Positions 15,006 to 23,245 of a stretch of 64,000 nucleotides of DNA are shown piece by piece; positions within the stretch are counted from its first letter, which is position 1; each line of letters opens with the position of its first letter. Source of the stretch: Amycolatopsis tolypomycina (lineage in GTDB: Bacteria; Actinomycetota; Actinomycetes; Mycobacteriales; Pseudonocardiaceae); the NCBI RefSeq assembly GCF_900105945.1, contig NZ_FNSO01000001.1:1-64000 (forward strand), in the 5' to 3' direction. Made by a program: the position numbers and the translations under genes. The notes beneath the pieces are model-generated. The model had not been told where the DNA came from. It saw only the letters and a list, made by a program, of their open reading frames with translations, and searched no databases.

Positions 15006-16145
15006 ATGACTTCGGGTGGCATTTCCCAGGTGGGCCCGCCGTTTCGCGCCGATCACGTGGGGAGCCTGCTCCGGCCCCCGGTGCTGCGCGACGCGCGACG
15101 GCGGCACGAAAGCGGTGAGATCGGCGCGGAGCAGCTCCGCGCGGTCGAGGACGACGCGATCCGCGACGTGATCAAGATGCAGCGGGCGGCCGGGCTGAGC
15201 TCGGCGACCGACGGCGAGTTCCGGCGCGGCTCGTGGCACATGGACTTCATCTACGCGCTCGGCGGCATCTCGAAGAGCGACCAGCGGCTGCACGTCAAGT
15301 TCCACAACCTGGCGGGCGACCTCGAGTTCAGCCCGCCGGGGCTGCAGGTCGACGGCAAGGTGCGGCTCGACGAACCGATCTTCGCCGACCACTTCCGGTT
15401 CTTGCAGTCCCATGTGGACCCGGGCGTGACGCCGAAGCTGACCATCCCGTCGCCGAGCATGGTCTACTACCGCGGCGGCCGGGCCGCGGTCAGCGAGAGC
15501 GTCTACCCGGACCTCGAGGAGTTCTTCGCCGACCTCAGCGCGGCCTACGCCGCGCAGGTCAGTGCGGTGTACGACCTCGGCTGCCGGTACCTGCAGCTCG
15601 ACGACACCAGCCTCGCCTACCTGAACGACCCGGCGCAGCGGGAGCTCGTCGCGCGGATGGGCGGCGACCCGGACACCCAGCACCTGCGCAACATCGCGAC
15701 GATGAACGCGGCCCTGGCCGGGCGTCCCGAGGGCCTCACGGTGACGACCCACCTGTGCCGCGGCAACTTCCGGTCGTCGTGGGCCGCTTCCGGGAGTTAC
15801 GAATTCGTGGCGGAGGCGTTGTTCGGCGAGCTGGCCGTCGACGGGTTCTTCCTCGAGTACGACGACGAGCGTTCCGGCGGGTTCGAGCCGCTGCGGTTCG
15901 TGCCCAAGGACAAGAAGGTGGTCCTCGGCCTGGTCACGACCAAGCGGCCGGAGCTGGAGGACCCGGACGTCCTGGTCCGGCGGATCGAAGAGGCTTCGCG
16001 CTATGTCGACATCGACCGCCTCTGCCTGTCGCCGCAGTGCGGGTTCTCGTCGACCGAGGAGGGCAACGACCTGACGGCGGACGACCAGCTGCGCAAACTG
16101 GAGCTGATCGTCGCGACGGCCGACCGCGTCTGGGGCGGCCACTGA
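15006..16145 (+). CDS. Cobalamin-independent methionine synthase II family protein (MetE C-terminal-like)
   Basis: The start is MTSGGISQVG (15006). The 379-aa protein is one MetE C-terminal-type barrel (YxjG/YxjH length): FRADHVGSLLRP at the N-terminus, QLDDTSLAYL in the middle, then HLCRGN and LSPQCGFSS, whose His/Cys residues with an acidic residue can bind zinc. The group includes methyltransferases and the zinc-dependent epoxyalkane:coenzyme M transferases, so the thiol substrate is open. It overlaps the NIPSNAP gene by one base, and IclR follows, suggesting a small catabolic operon rather than methionine synthesis. Confidence 0.87.
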   Translation: MTSGGISQVGPPFRADHVGSLLRPPVLRDARRRHESGEIGAEQLRAVEDDAIRDVIKMQRAAGLSSATDGEFRRGSWHMDFIYALGGISKSDQRLHVKFHNLAGDLEFSPPGLQVDGKVRLDEPIFADHFRFLQSHVDPGVTPKLTIPSPSMVYYRGGRAAVSESVYPDLEEFFADLSAAYAAQVSAVYDLGCRYLQLDDTSLAYLNDPAQRELVARMGGDPDTQHLRNIATMNAALAGRPEGLTVTTHLCRGNFRSSWAASGSYEFVAEALFGELAVDGFFLEYDDERSGGFEPLRFVPKDKKVVLGLVTTKRPELEDPDVLVRRIEEASRYVDIDRLCLSPQCGFSSTEEGNDLTADDQLRKLELIVATADRVWGGH

Positions 16146-16465
16146 TGATCACGTGCGTCGTCGACTACGTCATCGACCCGGCGAAGCTGCCCGACTTCGA
16201 ACGCTTCGCGGCGGCGTGGATGCGGCTCGTGCAGCGCGAAGGCGGCATCCACCACGGCTACTTCCTGCCGGCGGAGGGGGCGAGCGACGAAGCCAGGGCG
16301 CTGTTCAGCTTCGAAAGCCTGGCGGCGTACGAGCGGTACCGCGAGCTGTTCGGCGTCGACCCGGACTTCATCGAGGCGGACAAGATCCGCGACGAAAGCG
16401 GGTGCGTGGTGCGGTACCGGCGCACGTTCATGCGCCCGTTGCTCCCGGACGACGAAGAAGTGTGA
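16145..16465 (+). CDS. NIPSNAP family protein
   Basis: The ATG overlaps the previous stop (TGATG). The 106-aa product has the dimeric alpha/beta-barrel NIPSNAP pattern: ITCVVDYVIDPAKLPDFERFA, GGIHHGYFLP and FSFESLAAYERYRELF. These small proteins often accompany oxidative or aromatic catabolic genes, but their chemistry is poorly defined. Tight overlaps with the MetE-like gene before it and the IclR gene after it (GTGA) point to translational coupling. Confidence 0.85.
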   Translation: MITCVVDYVIDPAKLPDFERFAAAWMRLVQREGGIHHGYFLPAEGASDEARALFSFESLAAYERYRELFGVDPDFIEADKIRDESGCVVRYRRTFMRPLLPDDEEV

Positions 16466-17232
16466 GACACAGCGCGCAGCGGCCGCCGTCGGTGGTGGAT
16501 CGGGTCCTTGATCTCCTGGGCGCCTTCACCGCCGAGCGGCCGCGGCTCACGCTGTCCGAGCTGAGCCGGCGGGCCGGGCTGCCGCTCTCCACCACGCACC
16601 GGCTGGCCGGTGAGCTCACCCGGCGCGGTGCGCTCGTGCGCGACGAAACCGGCGGCTACCGCGTCGGGTTGTGGCTGTGGGAAGTCGCGTCCCTCGCGCC
16701 GCACGGGGCCGAGCTGCGGGAAAGCGCCATGCCGTTCCTGGAGGACCTCTACGAGGCCACGCACCAGAACGTGCAGCTCGCCGTGCTCGACGGGCCCGAG
16801 GTCGTCTTCGTCGAGCGCATCTCCGGGCGGGGCGCCGTCAACGTCGTGACGCGCGTCGGCGGGCGGCTGCCGGCGCACGCCACCGGTGTCGGGCAGGTGC
16901 TCCTCGCGTACGCGCCCGCCGAAGCTCAGGAAGACGTCCTGGCCGGCCCGCTCAAGACGTTCACGCCCAAGACGATCGGCGAGCCCGGGCAGCTGCGGCG
17001 CGTGCTGGCCGACGTGCGCCGGGACGGCTACGCGATCAGTGACGGGCAGATCGAGCTGATCGCCCTGTCCGTGGCGGCTCCGGTCTGCGACGCCACGGAC
17101 AAGGTGGTGGCTGCCATTTCGGTGGTGGTGCCGGCGGAGACGGATCCGCGGACGCTGGTCCCGGCGGTGCGGGCCGCGGCGTGGGGGATCTCGCGGGTGC
17201 TCGGCGCCCCGCGGGCGTCCTCGACGGCGTGA
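16462..17232 (+). CDS. IclR-family transcriptional regulator
   Basis: The GTG start at 16462 overlaps the NIPSNAP stop. The 256-aa product has an N-terminal winged helix (SVVDRVLDLLGAF, LTLSELSRRAGLPLSTTHRLAGEL) and a C-terminal IclR ligand domain (LPAHATGVGQVLLA, GYAISDGQIE). IclR proteins of this kind often control aromatic acid catabolism (PobR, PcaR). With pobA two genes downstream, control of 4-hydroxybenzoate use is plausible but inferred. Confidence 0.9.
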   Translation: MRHSAQRPPSVVDRVLDLLGAFTAERPRLTLSELSRRAGLPLSTTHRLAGELTRRGALVRDETGGYRVGLWLWEVASLAPHGAELRESAMPFLEDLYEATHQNVQLAVLDGPEVVFVERISGRGAVNVVTRVGGRLPAHATGVGQVLLAYAPAEAQEDVLAGPLKTFTPKTIGEPGQLRRVLADVRRDGYAISDGQIELIALSVAAPVCDATDKVVAAISVVVPAETDPRTLVPAVRAAAWGISRVLGAPRASSTA

Positions 17233-17285
17233 GCCGGTTGTGGTCGGATGAGAGCGAGGGTTGCCGGATCGGGTGAGGAGCAGGA

Positions 17286-18500
17286 ATGACCACCGTTGCC
17301 GTCGTCGGTGCTGGTCAGAGCGGGTTTCAGGCCGTCGCCTCGCTGCGGGACCGCGGCTTCGGCGGCCGGGTCGTGCTGGTCGGGGACGAGCCGGGCGTGC
17401 CCTACCAGCGGCCGCCGCTGTCGAAGGCCTACCTCGCCGGGACGGCCGGGCTCGAACAACTCCACCTGCGTGGTGAGGACTTCTTCGCCGAGAAGGACAT
17501 CGAGCTGGTCGAAGCCCGCGTGAAGAGCATCGACCGCGAGGCGCGGAAGACCCGGCTCGAAGACGGCCGCGAACTCGACTACGACTTCCTCGTCCTGGCC
17601 ACCGGCGCCCGCAACCGGACGCTGCCCGTGCCCGGCGCGGACCTGCCGGGCGTGCTGACCCTGCGCACCCGCGACGACGCCGACCGGCTGCGGGCGTCCC
17701 TCGAGCAGGCCGAACACGTCGTCGTCGCCGGCGGCGGGTTCATCGGGCTGGAGTTCGCTTCGCACGCCGGCCGCCCGGTGACGATCGTCGAGGCGCAGGA
17801 GCGCCTCCTCAACCGCGTCGCGACGCCGGAGATCTCCGCCTACTTCGCCGACCTGCACCGCACTGCCGGGCACACGGTCGTCCTCGGCCAGGGCGTCGCG
17901 GAGATGCACGGCGACTCCCGCGTCCGCGAGGTCGAGCTGACCGACGGCACCCGGCTGCCCGCCGACCTGGTCGTCGTCGCCGTCGGCGTCGTGCCCGAAA
18001 CCACCCTCGCCGAGGCCGCCGGGTTGCCGGTGCGCAACGGTGTCGTCGTCGACGAGCACCTGCGGACGGCGGACGAGCGGATCTTCGCCATCGGCGACTG
18101 CGCCAACTTCCCGTGCGTGCAGGCCGGCGCCGAGACCCGGCTGGAGTCCGTGCAGAACGCCGTCGACCAGGCCCGCTGCGTCGCCGCGGCGATCACCGGC
18201 ACCGCCGAGCCCTACGCCAGCCTGCCCTGGTTCTGGACCGACCAGGCAGGCGCGAAGCTGCAGATCGCCGGTCTCCTCGCGGGCGCCGACCGGACCGTGG
18301 TCGCGGGTGACCCGGCCGAAGGCAAGTTCTCCGTGCTGTCCTTCCGCGACGACGTCCTCATCGCCGTCGAGTCGGTGAACCGGCCCGCCGACCACATCGC
18401 CGCGCGCCGCCTGTTCACCGCCGAGCCGAAGCCCGCGTACGCCGATCTCGAGGCCAGCGCCTTCGACCTCAAGGCGCACCTGAAGTCGCGAGCCGCGTGA
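17286..18500 (+). CDS. FAD-dependent ferredoxin reductase (oxygenase-coupled type)
   Basis: This 404-aa protein matches the rhodocoxin/putidaredoxin reductase family. It has the FAD-binding VVGAGQSGFQA at the N-terminus, PYQRPPLSK, the NAD-binding VVAGGGFIGLE near residue 145, and FAIGDCANFP near residue 265. It passes electrons from NAD(P)H to a ferredoxin serving a P450 or ring-hydroxylating oxygenase, none of which is in the window. A GAGGAGCAGGA ribosome site precedes the ATG. The stop overlaps the pobA start (TGATG), so the two are co-translated. Confidence 0.9.
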   Translation: MTTVAVVGAGQSGFQAVASLRDRGFGGRVVLVGDEPGVPYQRPPLSKAYLAGTAGLEQLHLRGEDFFAEKDIELVEARVKSIDREARKTRLEDGRELDYDFLVLATGARNRTLPVPGADLPGVLTLRTRDDADRLRASLEQAEHVVVAGGGFIGLEFASHAGRPVTIVEAQERLLNRVATPEISAYFADLHRTAGHTVVLGQGVAEMHGDSRVREVELTDGTRLPADLVVVAVGVVPETTLAEAAGLPVRNGVVVDEHLRTADERIFAIGDCANFPCVQAGAETRLESVQNAVDQARCVAAAITGTAEPYASLPWFWTDQAGAKLQIAGLLAGADRTVVAGDPAEGKFSVLSFRDDVLIAVESVNRPADHIAARRLFTAEPKPAYADLEASAFDLKAHLKSRAA

Positions 18501-19669
18501 TGCGCACGCAGGTCGCCGTCATCGGCGCCGGCCCGGCCGGGCTGCTGCTGTCGTTCCTGCTGCACGAAGCCGGGATCGACTGCGTGGTCCTCGAAGCCCG
18601 CGACCGCGAGTACGTCCGGCAGCGGGTGCGGGCCGGCGTCTGCGAGCAGCCGACCGTCGAGCTGCTGACGTCGCTGGGCCTCGGCGAGCGGCTGGCGGCC
18701 GAGGGCATGCCGCACGAGGGGTTGTCGCTGCGGTTCGACCGCGCCGACCACCGGATCGCCCTCACCGAGCTGACCGGTCGCCGGATCACCGTGTACGGGC
18801 AGCAGGAGATCGTCAAGGACCTGATCGACGCGCACGAGGCTCGCGGATACCCGATCTCGTATGAGGTTTCGAACGTCGAGCTGTCCGATGTGGACACCGA
18901 GCGGCCGCGGGTGGCTTACCACGACAGCGAAGGCAACGCGCAGACCATCGAATGTGACGCCGTCGCGGGCTGCGACGGCTTCCACGGCGTCTCGCGTCCG
19001 TCCATTGCGGACAGTTTGACGGTGTACGAGCGCGAGTACCCCTTCGCGTGGCTGGGTGTTCTGGCGCGGACGCCGCCGTCGCACCACGAGCTGATCTACG
19101 TCCACCACGAACGCGGGTTCGCGCTGCACAGCATGCGGACGCCGGAGATCACCCGCCTCTACCTCCAGGTCGATCCCCACGACGACCTGGCGAACTGGTC
19201 CGACGACCGGATCTGGGCCGAGCTGACCGCGCGCCTGGAGGTCGAGGGCGACTTCACGCTGAAAGAGGGTCCGATCCTCGACAAGGGCATCACGCCGATG
19301 CGCAGCTTCGTCGCCGAGCCGCTGCGGCACGGGCGGCTGTTCCTGGCCGGCGACGCCGCGCACATCGTGCCGCCGACCGGCGCGAAGGGCATGAACCTGG
19401 CGATCGCCGACGTCCGGGTGCTGGCACGCGCACTGGAAGCGTTGCTGCGCGGCAACGAATCCCTCGCCGCGGCCTACTCGGACACGTGCCTGCGCCGGGT
19501 GTGGCGGGCGGAGCACTTCTCCTGGTTCATGACGACGATGCTGCACACCGACCCGCACGCCGACGGCTTCGCCCGGCAGCTGCAGCTGTCGCAACTGCGC
19601 TACACGACGTCGTCGCGCGCGGCGGCGACCAGCCTCGCCGAGAACTACGTGGGGCTACCGTTCGCCTGA
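18500..19669 (+). CDS. pobA: 4-hydroxybenzoate 3-monooxygenase
   Basis: The start is ATG 18500 (MRTQVAVIGAGPAG); a GTG one codon earlier is also possible. At 389 aa it matches PobA length. Visible are the GxGxxG FAD motif, RVRAGVCEQ (substrate and FAD loop), the DG motif in GCDGFHGVSR, the GDAAHIVPPTGAKGMN FAD motif and the C-terminal YVGLPF. It converts 4-hydroxybenzoate to protocatechuate with NAD(P)H and O2. Ring-cleavage genes are not in the window. Confidence 0.93.
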   Translation: MRTQVAVIGAGPAGLLLSFLLHEAGIDCVVLEARDREYVRQRVRAGVCEQPTVELLTSLGLGERLAAEGMPHEGLSLRFDRADHRIALTELTGRRITVYGQQEIVKDLIDAHEARGYPISYEVSNVELSDVDTERPRVAYHDSEGNAQTIECDAVAGCDGFHGVSRPSIADSLTVYEREYPFAWLGVLARTPPSHHELIYVHHERGFALHSMRTPEITRLYLQVDPHDDLANWSDDRIWAELTARLEVEGDFTLKEGPILDKGITPMRSFVAEPLRHGRLFLAGDAAHIVPPTGAKGMNLAIADVRVLARALEALLRGNESLAAAYSDTCLRRVWRAEHFSWFMTTMLHTDPHADGFARQLQLSQLRYTTSSRAAATSLAENYVGLPFA

Positions 19670-19673
19670 GATC

Positions 19674-19718
19674 GTCAACTCGTGGTTGACGCACCGGGTG
19701 CGTCAACCTACAGTTGAC
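19674..19718. promoter_or_regulatory. Doubled GTCAAC-N5-GTTGAC operator of Clp-N locus 1
   Basis: GTCAAC (19674) TCGTG GTTGAC (19685) and GTCAAC (19702) CTACA GTTGAC (19713) are two 17-bp palindromes whose starts are 28 bp apart. The two inner half-sites form a perfect 12-bp-arm palindrome at 19684-19708. The last half-site ends 2 bp before the ATG at 19721. The same arrangement with N4 spacers occurs before the second Clp-N locus, so the site probably binds these regulators. Confidence 0.75.
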
Positions 19719-19720
19719 GC

Positions 19721-20458
19721 ATGACCTTGCCGACCAACATCAAGCTCGACGACCTCATCAACGCCATCAAGAGCAACAACGAGAAGGACGCCCTCGCGCA
19801 GCTGACCGACGCGGTCTACGTGGGCCAGCACCTCGGCGAAGTGGCCGATCACCTGATCGGCCACTTCGTGGACCAGGCCCGCCGGTCCGGGGCGTCGTGG
19901 ACGGACATCGGCGCCAGCATGGGCGTCACGAAACAGGCCGCCCAGAAGCGGTTCGTGCCGAAGGTCGACGCCAGTGGTGACCCGGGCGGCAACATCGAGC
20001 GCGTCTACGGCCGCTACACCGACCGCGCGCGGCACGTCGTCGTCGAGGCCCAGAAGGCGGCCGCCGAGCACGCCAGCCCCGAGATCGACACCGTGCACAT
20101 CGTGCTGGGCCTGCTGACCGAGCCCGCCGCACTGGCGGCCGGGGCGATCCTGGCCCAGGGCGTGCAGCTCGACGCCGTCCGCGAAGCCGCCGAAGCGCGG
20201 CTGCCCGAGCCGGTCGACCCGGTGCCGAACGTGGTGCCGTTCTCCGCCGCCGCCAAGAAGACCCTCGAGCTGACCATGCGCGAAGGCCTGCGGCTGGGGC
20301 ACAACTACATCGGCACCGAGCACATGCTGCTCGCGCTGCTGGAACAGGGCGAAGGCGCCGGCTTCGAGGTGCTCGACGGCCTGGGCGTCAAGAAGGACAA
20401 GGCCGAGGCGAAGATCGTGGAGGTGTTGGAGGAACTCCTCGCCGCACGCGGGCAGTGA
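19721..20458 (+). CDS. HTH plus Clp-N double-repeat regulator (fused form)
   Basis: The product is 245 aa. The N-terminal about 80 residues hold a helix-turn-helix, SWTDIGASMGVTKQAAQKRF. The rest, from VYGRYTDRARHVVVEAQKAA, holds two Clp N-terminal (Clp R) repeats, the second around KTLELTMREGLRLGHNYIGTEHMLLAL. There is no AAA+ ATPase module, so it is a free Clp-N protein that could bind ClpC substrates, adaptors or modified peptides and DNA. The doubled GTCAAC/GTTGAC operator lies directly before the ATG, suggesting autoregulation. Its stop overlaps the GTG of a 21-codon hydrophobic reading frame. A split paralogue is at 39556-40292. Confidence 0.88.
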   Translation: MTLPTNIKLDDLINAIKSNNEKDALAQLTDAVYVGQHLGEVADHLIGHFVDQARRSGASWTDIGASMGVTKQAAQKRFVPKVDASGDPGGNIERVYGRYTDRARHVVVEAQKAAAEHASPEIDTVHIVLGLLTEPAALAAGAILAQGVQLDAVREAAEARLPEPVDPVPNVVPFSAAAKKTLELTMREGLRLGHNYIGTEHMLLALLEQGEGAGFEVLDGLGVKKDKAEAKIVEVLEELLAARGQ

Positions 20459-20520
20459 GACTCCTGCTGGCCGCCGCGCTGCTCGCGCTGCTCGCGCTGC
20501 TGCTGGTGACACTGCTCTGA
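20455..20520 (+). CDS. Candidate 21-aa hydrophobic microprotein
   Basis: A GTG start overlaps the stop of the Clp-N regulator (GTGA). The frame encodes a short basic start and then an almost pure Leu/Ala helix ending VTLL, followed by TGA at the edge of a perfect palindrome. The composition fits a single membrane helix. Leu/Ala-only sequences can arise by chance in GC-rich DNA; the coupling and the exact fit before the palindrome are the support. Confidence 0.4.
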   Translation: MRLLLAAALLALLALLLVTLL

Positions 20521-20556
20521 CCCGAGGGGCACTTTTACGTAAAAGTGCCCCTCGGG
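20521..20556. terminator. 36-bp perfect palindrome between convergent genes
   Basis: An 18-bp arm CCCGAGGGGCACTTTTAC is followed at once by its complement. It sits between the Clp-N operon and the convergent gnd gene and probably ends both transcripts, although no T-tract follows. A sibling lies at 49700-49737 with the shared core GGGCACTTT-ACGT-AAAGTGCCC. Confidence 0.7.
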
Positions 20557-20562
20557 TCAGAG

Positions 20563-22002
20563 TCAGGCGTCGGACTCCGGGCGGCCGTCGGCGGCCCAGG
20601 CCGTGTGGAACGAACCTTCGCGGTCCACCCGGCGGTAGGTGTGGGCGCCGAAGAAGTCCCGCTGGCCCTGGACCAGCGCGGCCGGCAGCCGGTCGGCGCG
20701 GAGGCCGTCGTAGTACGCCAGCGCGGTCGAGAAGCCCGGCGTCGGGATGCCGAGCTTGACCGCCGTCGAGATCACCGAACGCCACGAGTCCTGCGCGTCC
20801 TCGACCGCCTTGCGGAAGCCGCCCGACGTCAGCAGCGTCGGCAGCTCCGGCTCGTCGGCGTAGGCCGCGGTGATGTCGTTGAGGAACTTCGCGCGGATGA
20901 TGCAGCCGCCGCGCCAGATCGAGGCGACCTTGCCGAGGTCGATGTCCCAGCCGTACTCGGTCGCGCCCGCCTGGATCTGGTTGAAGCCCTGCGCGTACGC
21001 GACGACCTTCGACGCGTACAGCGCCTGCTCGACGTCGTCGGCGAAGCGCTCCAGCGCCGAACCCGACAGCGGCGCGGCGGACGGACCGCCGAGCCCGCGG
21101 GCCGCCGAGCGCAGCGCCTTCGAGCCGGACAGCGAACGCGCGAAGACGGCTTCGGCGATGCCCGAGATCGGGACACCGAGGTCGAGGCCGATCTGCACGG
21201 TCCAGCGGCCGGTGCCCTTCTGCTCGGCGGCGTCCTCGACGATGTCGACGAACGGCTTGCCGGACGAGGAGTCGACGTGGGCCAGCACGTCGGCGGTGAT
21301 CTCGATCAGGTAGGAGTCGAGCCGCCCGGTGTTCCACGTGCGGAACACCTCGGCGATCTCGGCCGGCGCGTAGCCGCCGGCGTGCCGGAGCAGGTCGAAC
21401 GACTCCGCGATCAGCTGCATGTCGGCGTATTCGATGCCGTTGTGCACCATCTTGACGAAGTGGCCGGCGCCGTCCGCGCCGATGTGCGTGCAGCACGGCT
21501 CGCCGTCGACCTTCGCCGAGATGTCCTCGAACAGCGGGCCGAGCGACTCGTACGACTCCTTCGAGCCGCCGGGCATGATGCTCGGGCCGTGCAGCGCGCC
21601 CTCCTCGCCGCCGGAGACGCCGCTGCCGACGAAGTGCAGGCCACGCTCGCGCAGCGCCTTCTCACGGCGGCGCGTGTCGGCGAAGTGCGCGTTGCCGGCG
21701 TCGATGATCACGTCGCCCTCTTCGAGCAGCGGCGCGAACTCCTCGATGACGGCGTCCGTCGGGCCGCCCGCCTTGACCATGATCACGACCTGCCGGGGCC
21801 GCTCCAGCGCGTCGACGAACTCCTGCGCGGAGTACGCCGGGATGAAGTCGCCCTCGTCGCCGAACTGGTCCACCAGCGCGCGGGTCCGCTCCTCGGACCG
21901 GTTGTGCAGGGCCACCGTGTGACCGTGCCGGGCCAGGTTGCGGGCCAGGTTGCGGCCCATGACCGCCAGGCCGGTGACCCCGATGCTCGCCTTCTTGCTC
22001 AT
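20563..22002 (-). CDS. gnd: 6-phosphogluconate dehydrogenase, decarboxylating
   Basis: The start is MSKKASIGVTG (22002) behind GGAAGGA, giving 479 aa, the long (GndA-type) form. NADP binding is at GVTGLAVMGRNLARN, and the substrate and catalytic loops are SGVSGGEEGALHGPSIMPGG and HFVKMVHNGIEYADMQ (catalytic Lys and Asn). The C-terminal helix ends in HTAWAADG. It makes ribulose-5-phosphate and NADPH in the pentose phosphate pathway. Monocistronic; the palindrome at 20521 is its terminator. Confidence 0.96.
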   Translation of the reverse strand: MSKKASIGVTGLAVMGRNLARNLARHGHTVALHNRSEERTRALVDQFGDEGDFIPAYSAQEFVDALERPRQVVIMVKAGGPTDAVIEEFAPLLEEGDVIIDAGNAHFADTRRREKALRERGLHFVGSGVSGGEEGALHGPSIMPGGSKESYESLGPLFEDISAKVDGEPCCTHIGADGAGHFVKMVHNGIEYADMQLIAESFDLLRHAGGYAPAEIAEVFRTWNTGRLDSYLIEITADVLAHVDSSSGKPFVDIVEDAAEQKGTGRWTVQIGLDLGVPISGIAEAVFARSLSGSKALRSAARGLGGPSAAPLSGSALERFADDVEQALYASKVVAYAQGFNQIQAGATEYGWDIDLGKVASIWRGGCIIRAKFLNDITAAYADEPELPTLLTSGGFRKAVEDAQDSWRSVISTAVKLGIPTPGFSTALAYYDGLRADRLPAALVQGQRDFFGAHTYRRVDREGSFHTAWAADGRPESDA

Positions 22003-22088
22003 CCGAATCCTTCCGAAGAACTCTCTCGATTCAGACCCTAGTCCGATCGACGCCTCAAGGAAGGCCACGGAGCGACGGCTCACTCAGT

Positions 22089-23009
22089 TCAGGAGAAGCA
22101 GCGGATCGGTCCCTTGTTGAAGGCGAGCATGTCCGTGATCGCCGCCACGAGGTCGATCTGCGCACCCCACTCGGCGCCGTCCAGCTCGGCGTACGCGCGG
22201 TGCAGGTTGCCCGGCAGCCGCTCCTGCTCGCTCAGCTCTGCGAAGTCACCCAGGTCGGTCTCCTTCGCCAGCTCCAGCGGCGACAGCCCGGCCGCCTTCC
22301 CGCGTTCGGCCGTCTTCTGGACGAAGGCGAGGTATTCGTCCACTTTGTCCACGATGTCGAGTCCGCACGGGCCGCCGTGGCCGGGCAAGATCACTTCGGG
22401 AGACAGCTCCCGGACGACGTCGAGGGCTTTCCGCCAGCCCGCCACCGAGCCCATCAGCGCGAACGGGCTGCCGCCGTGGAACACCAGGTCACCGGCGTAG
22501 AGCACGCGCTGCGCGGGCAGCCAGACCAGGACGTCGTTGGTCGTGTGGGCCGCGTGACCCGGGTGGATCAGCTGGATCTCGACGTCGCCGGCGTAGAGGG
22601 TGAGCCGGTCGTCGAAGACGATCTCGGGCGGCCGGGACCGCAGCTCGCCCCAGTCGCTGCCGACGAAGACGCCCTCGTAGGTCTGGATGCCCTCGGCGGC
22701 CATCACCTCGCGCGTCTTGCGGTGGCCGACCACCGCCGCGCCCTCGACCAGGTAGTTGCCGTTGGTGTGGTCGCCGTGGTGGTGGGTGTTCACCAGCGTC
22801 GTCACCGGGCTGCCGGTGGCCGACTCGACCGCCGTGAGCAGCGCCTTCGTCCGGCGCTCGGTCGAGCACGTGTCGATCAGGACGGTGTGGTCGCCGGCGT
22901 CGACGAACCCGCAGTTGTTGATGTACCAGGAGCCGTCCGGCTGGACGTAGCCGTGGACCTGGTCGGCCAGGCGGGTGACGGCGGCGGCGGAGGGCGAGCG
23001 ATCGGTCAC
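22089..23009 (-). CDS. Metallo-beta-lactamase-fold hydrolase
   Basis: GTG 23009 (VTDRSPSAAAV) is chosen as start for the family N-terminus VHGYVQPDGSWYINN; the ribosome site is weak. The 306-aa protein has the HxHxDH motif as THHHGDHTNGN and further ligands in LIHPGHAAHTTND and LYAGDLVFHGG. The late LPGHGGPCG completes the binuclear metal site. This branch includes cyclase-like and glyoxalase-II-like hydrolases acting on unknown esters or lactones. It follows gnd on the same strand but 86 nt upstream, so co-transcription with gnd is possible. Confidence 0.85.
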   Translation of the reverse strand: MTDRSPSAAAVTRLADQVHGYVQPDGSWYINNCGFVDAGDHTVLIDTCSTERRTKALLTAVESATGSPVTTLVNTHHHGDHTNGNYLVEGAAVVGHRKTREVMAAEGIQTYEGVFVGSDWGELRSRPPEIVFDDRLTLYAGDVEIQLIHPGHAAHTTNDVLVWLPAQRVLYAGDLVFHGGSPFALMGSVAGWRKALDVVRELSPEVILPGHGGPCGLDIVDKVDEYLAFVQKTAERGKAAGLSPLELAKETDLGDFAELSEQERLPGNLHRAYAELDGAEWGAQIDLVAAITDMLAFNKGPIRCFS

Positions 23010-23245
23010 GGGGCCACTATGCCGCAGAAGGGGCTCCGCCGGTTGGCCGAATAATTCGGAATTTCGCTGGTCCAGGCGAGTGACAACGCAGGTGACTGGC
23101 AATCTGCGACGTTTCCTGGAACGCTGCGCGATGTCATCATCGAGATCCGCAAGGTGAAGCACTAACCTGGGTGGGTTCGATAGTTCGCGCGCGACGGCGA
23201 CCGGGAGGCCGCCGTCGCTTGGTAGTGGTCCGGGAGAGCAGGGCG

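Noticed and set aside
12894..16142. 1082-codon minus-strand frame covering several genes
   Set aside because: It passes antisense through the MetE-like gene and out of frame through the permease. It has no family features, and real genes explain the region.
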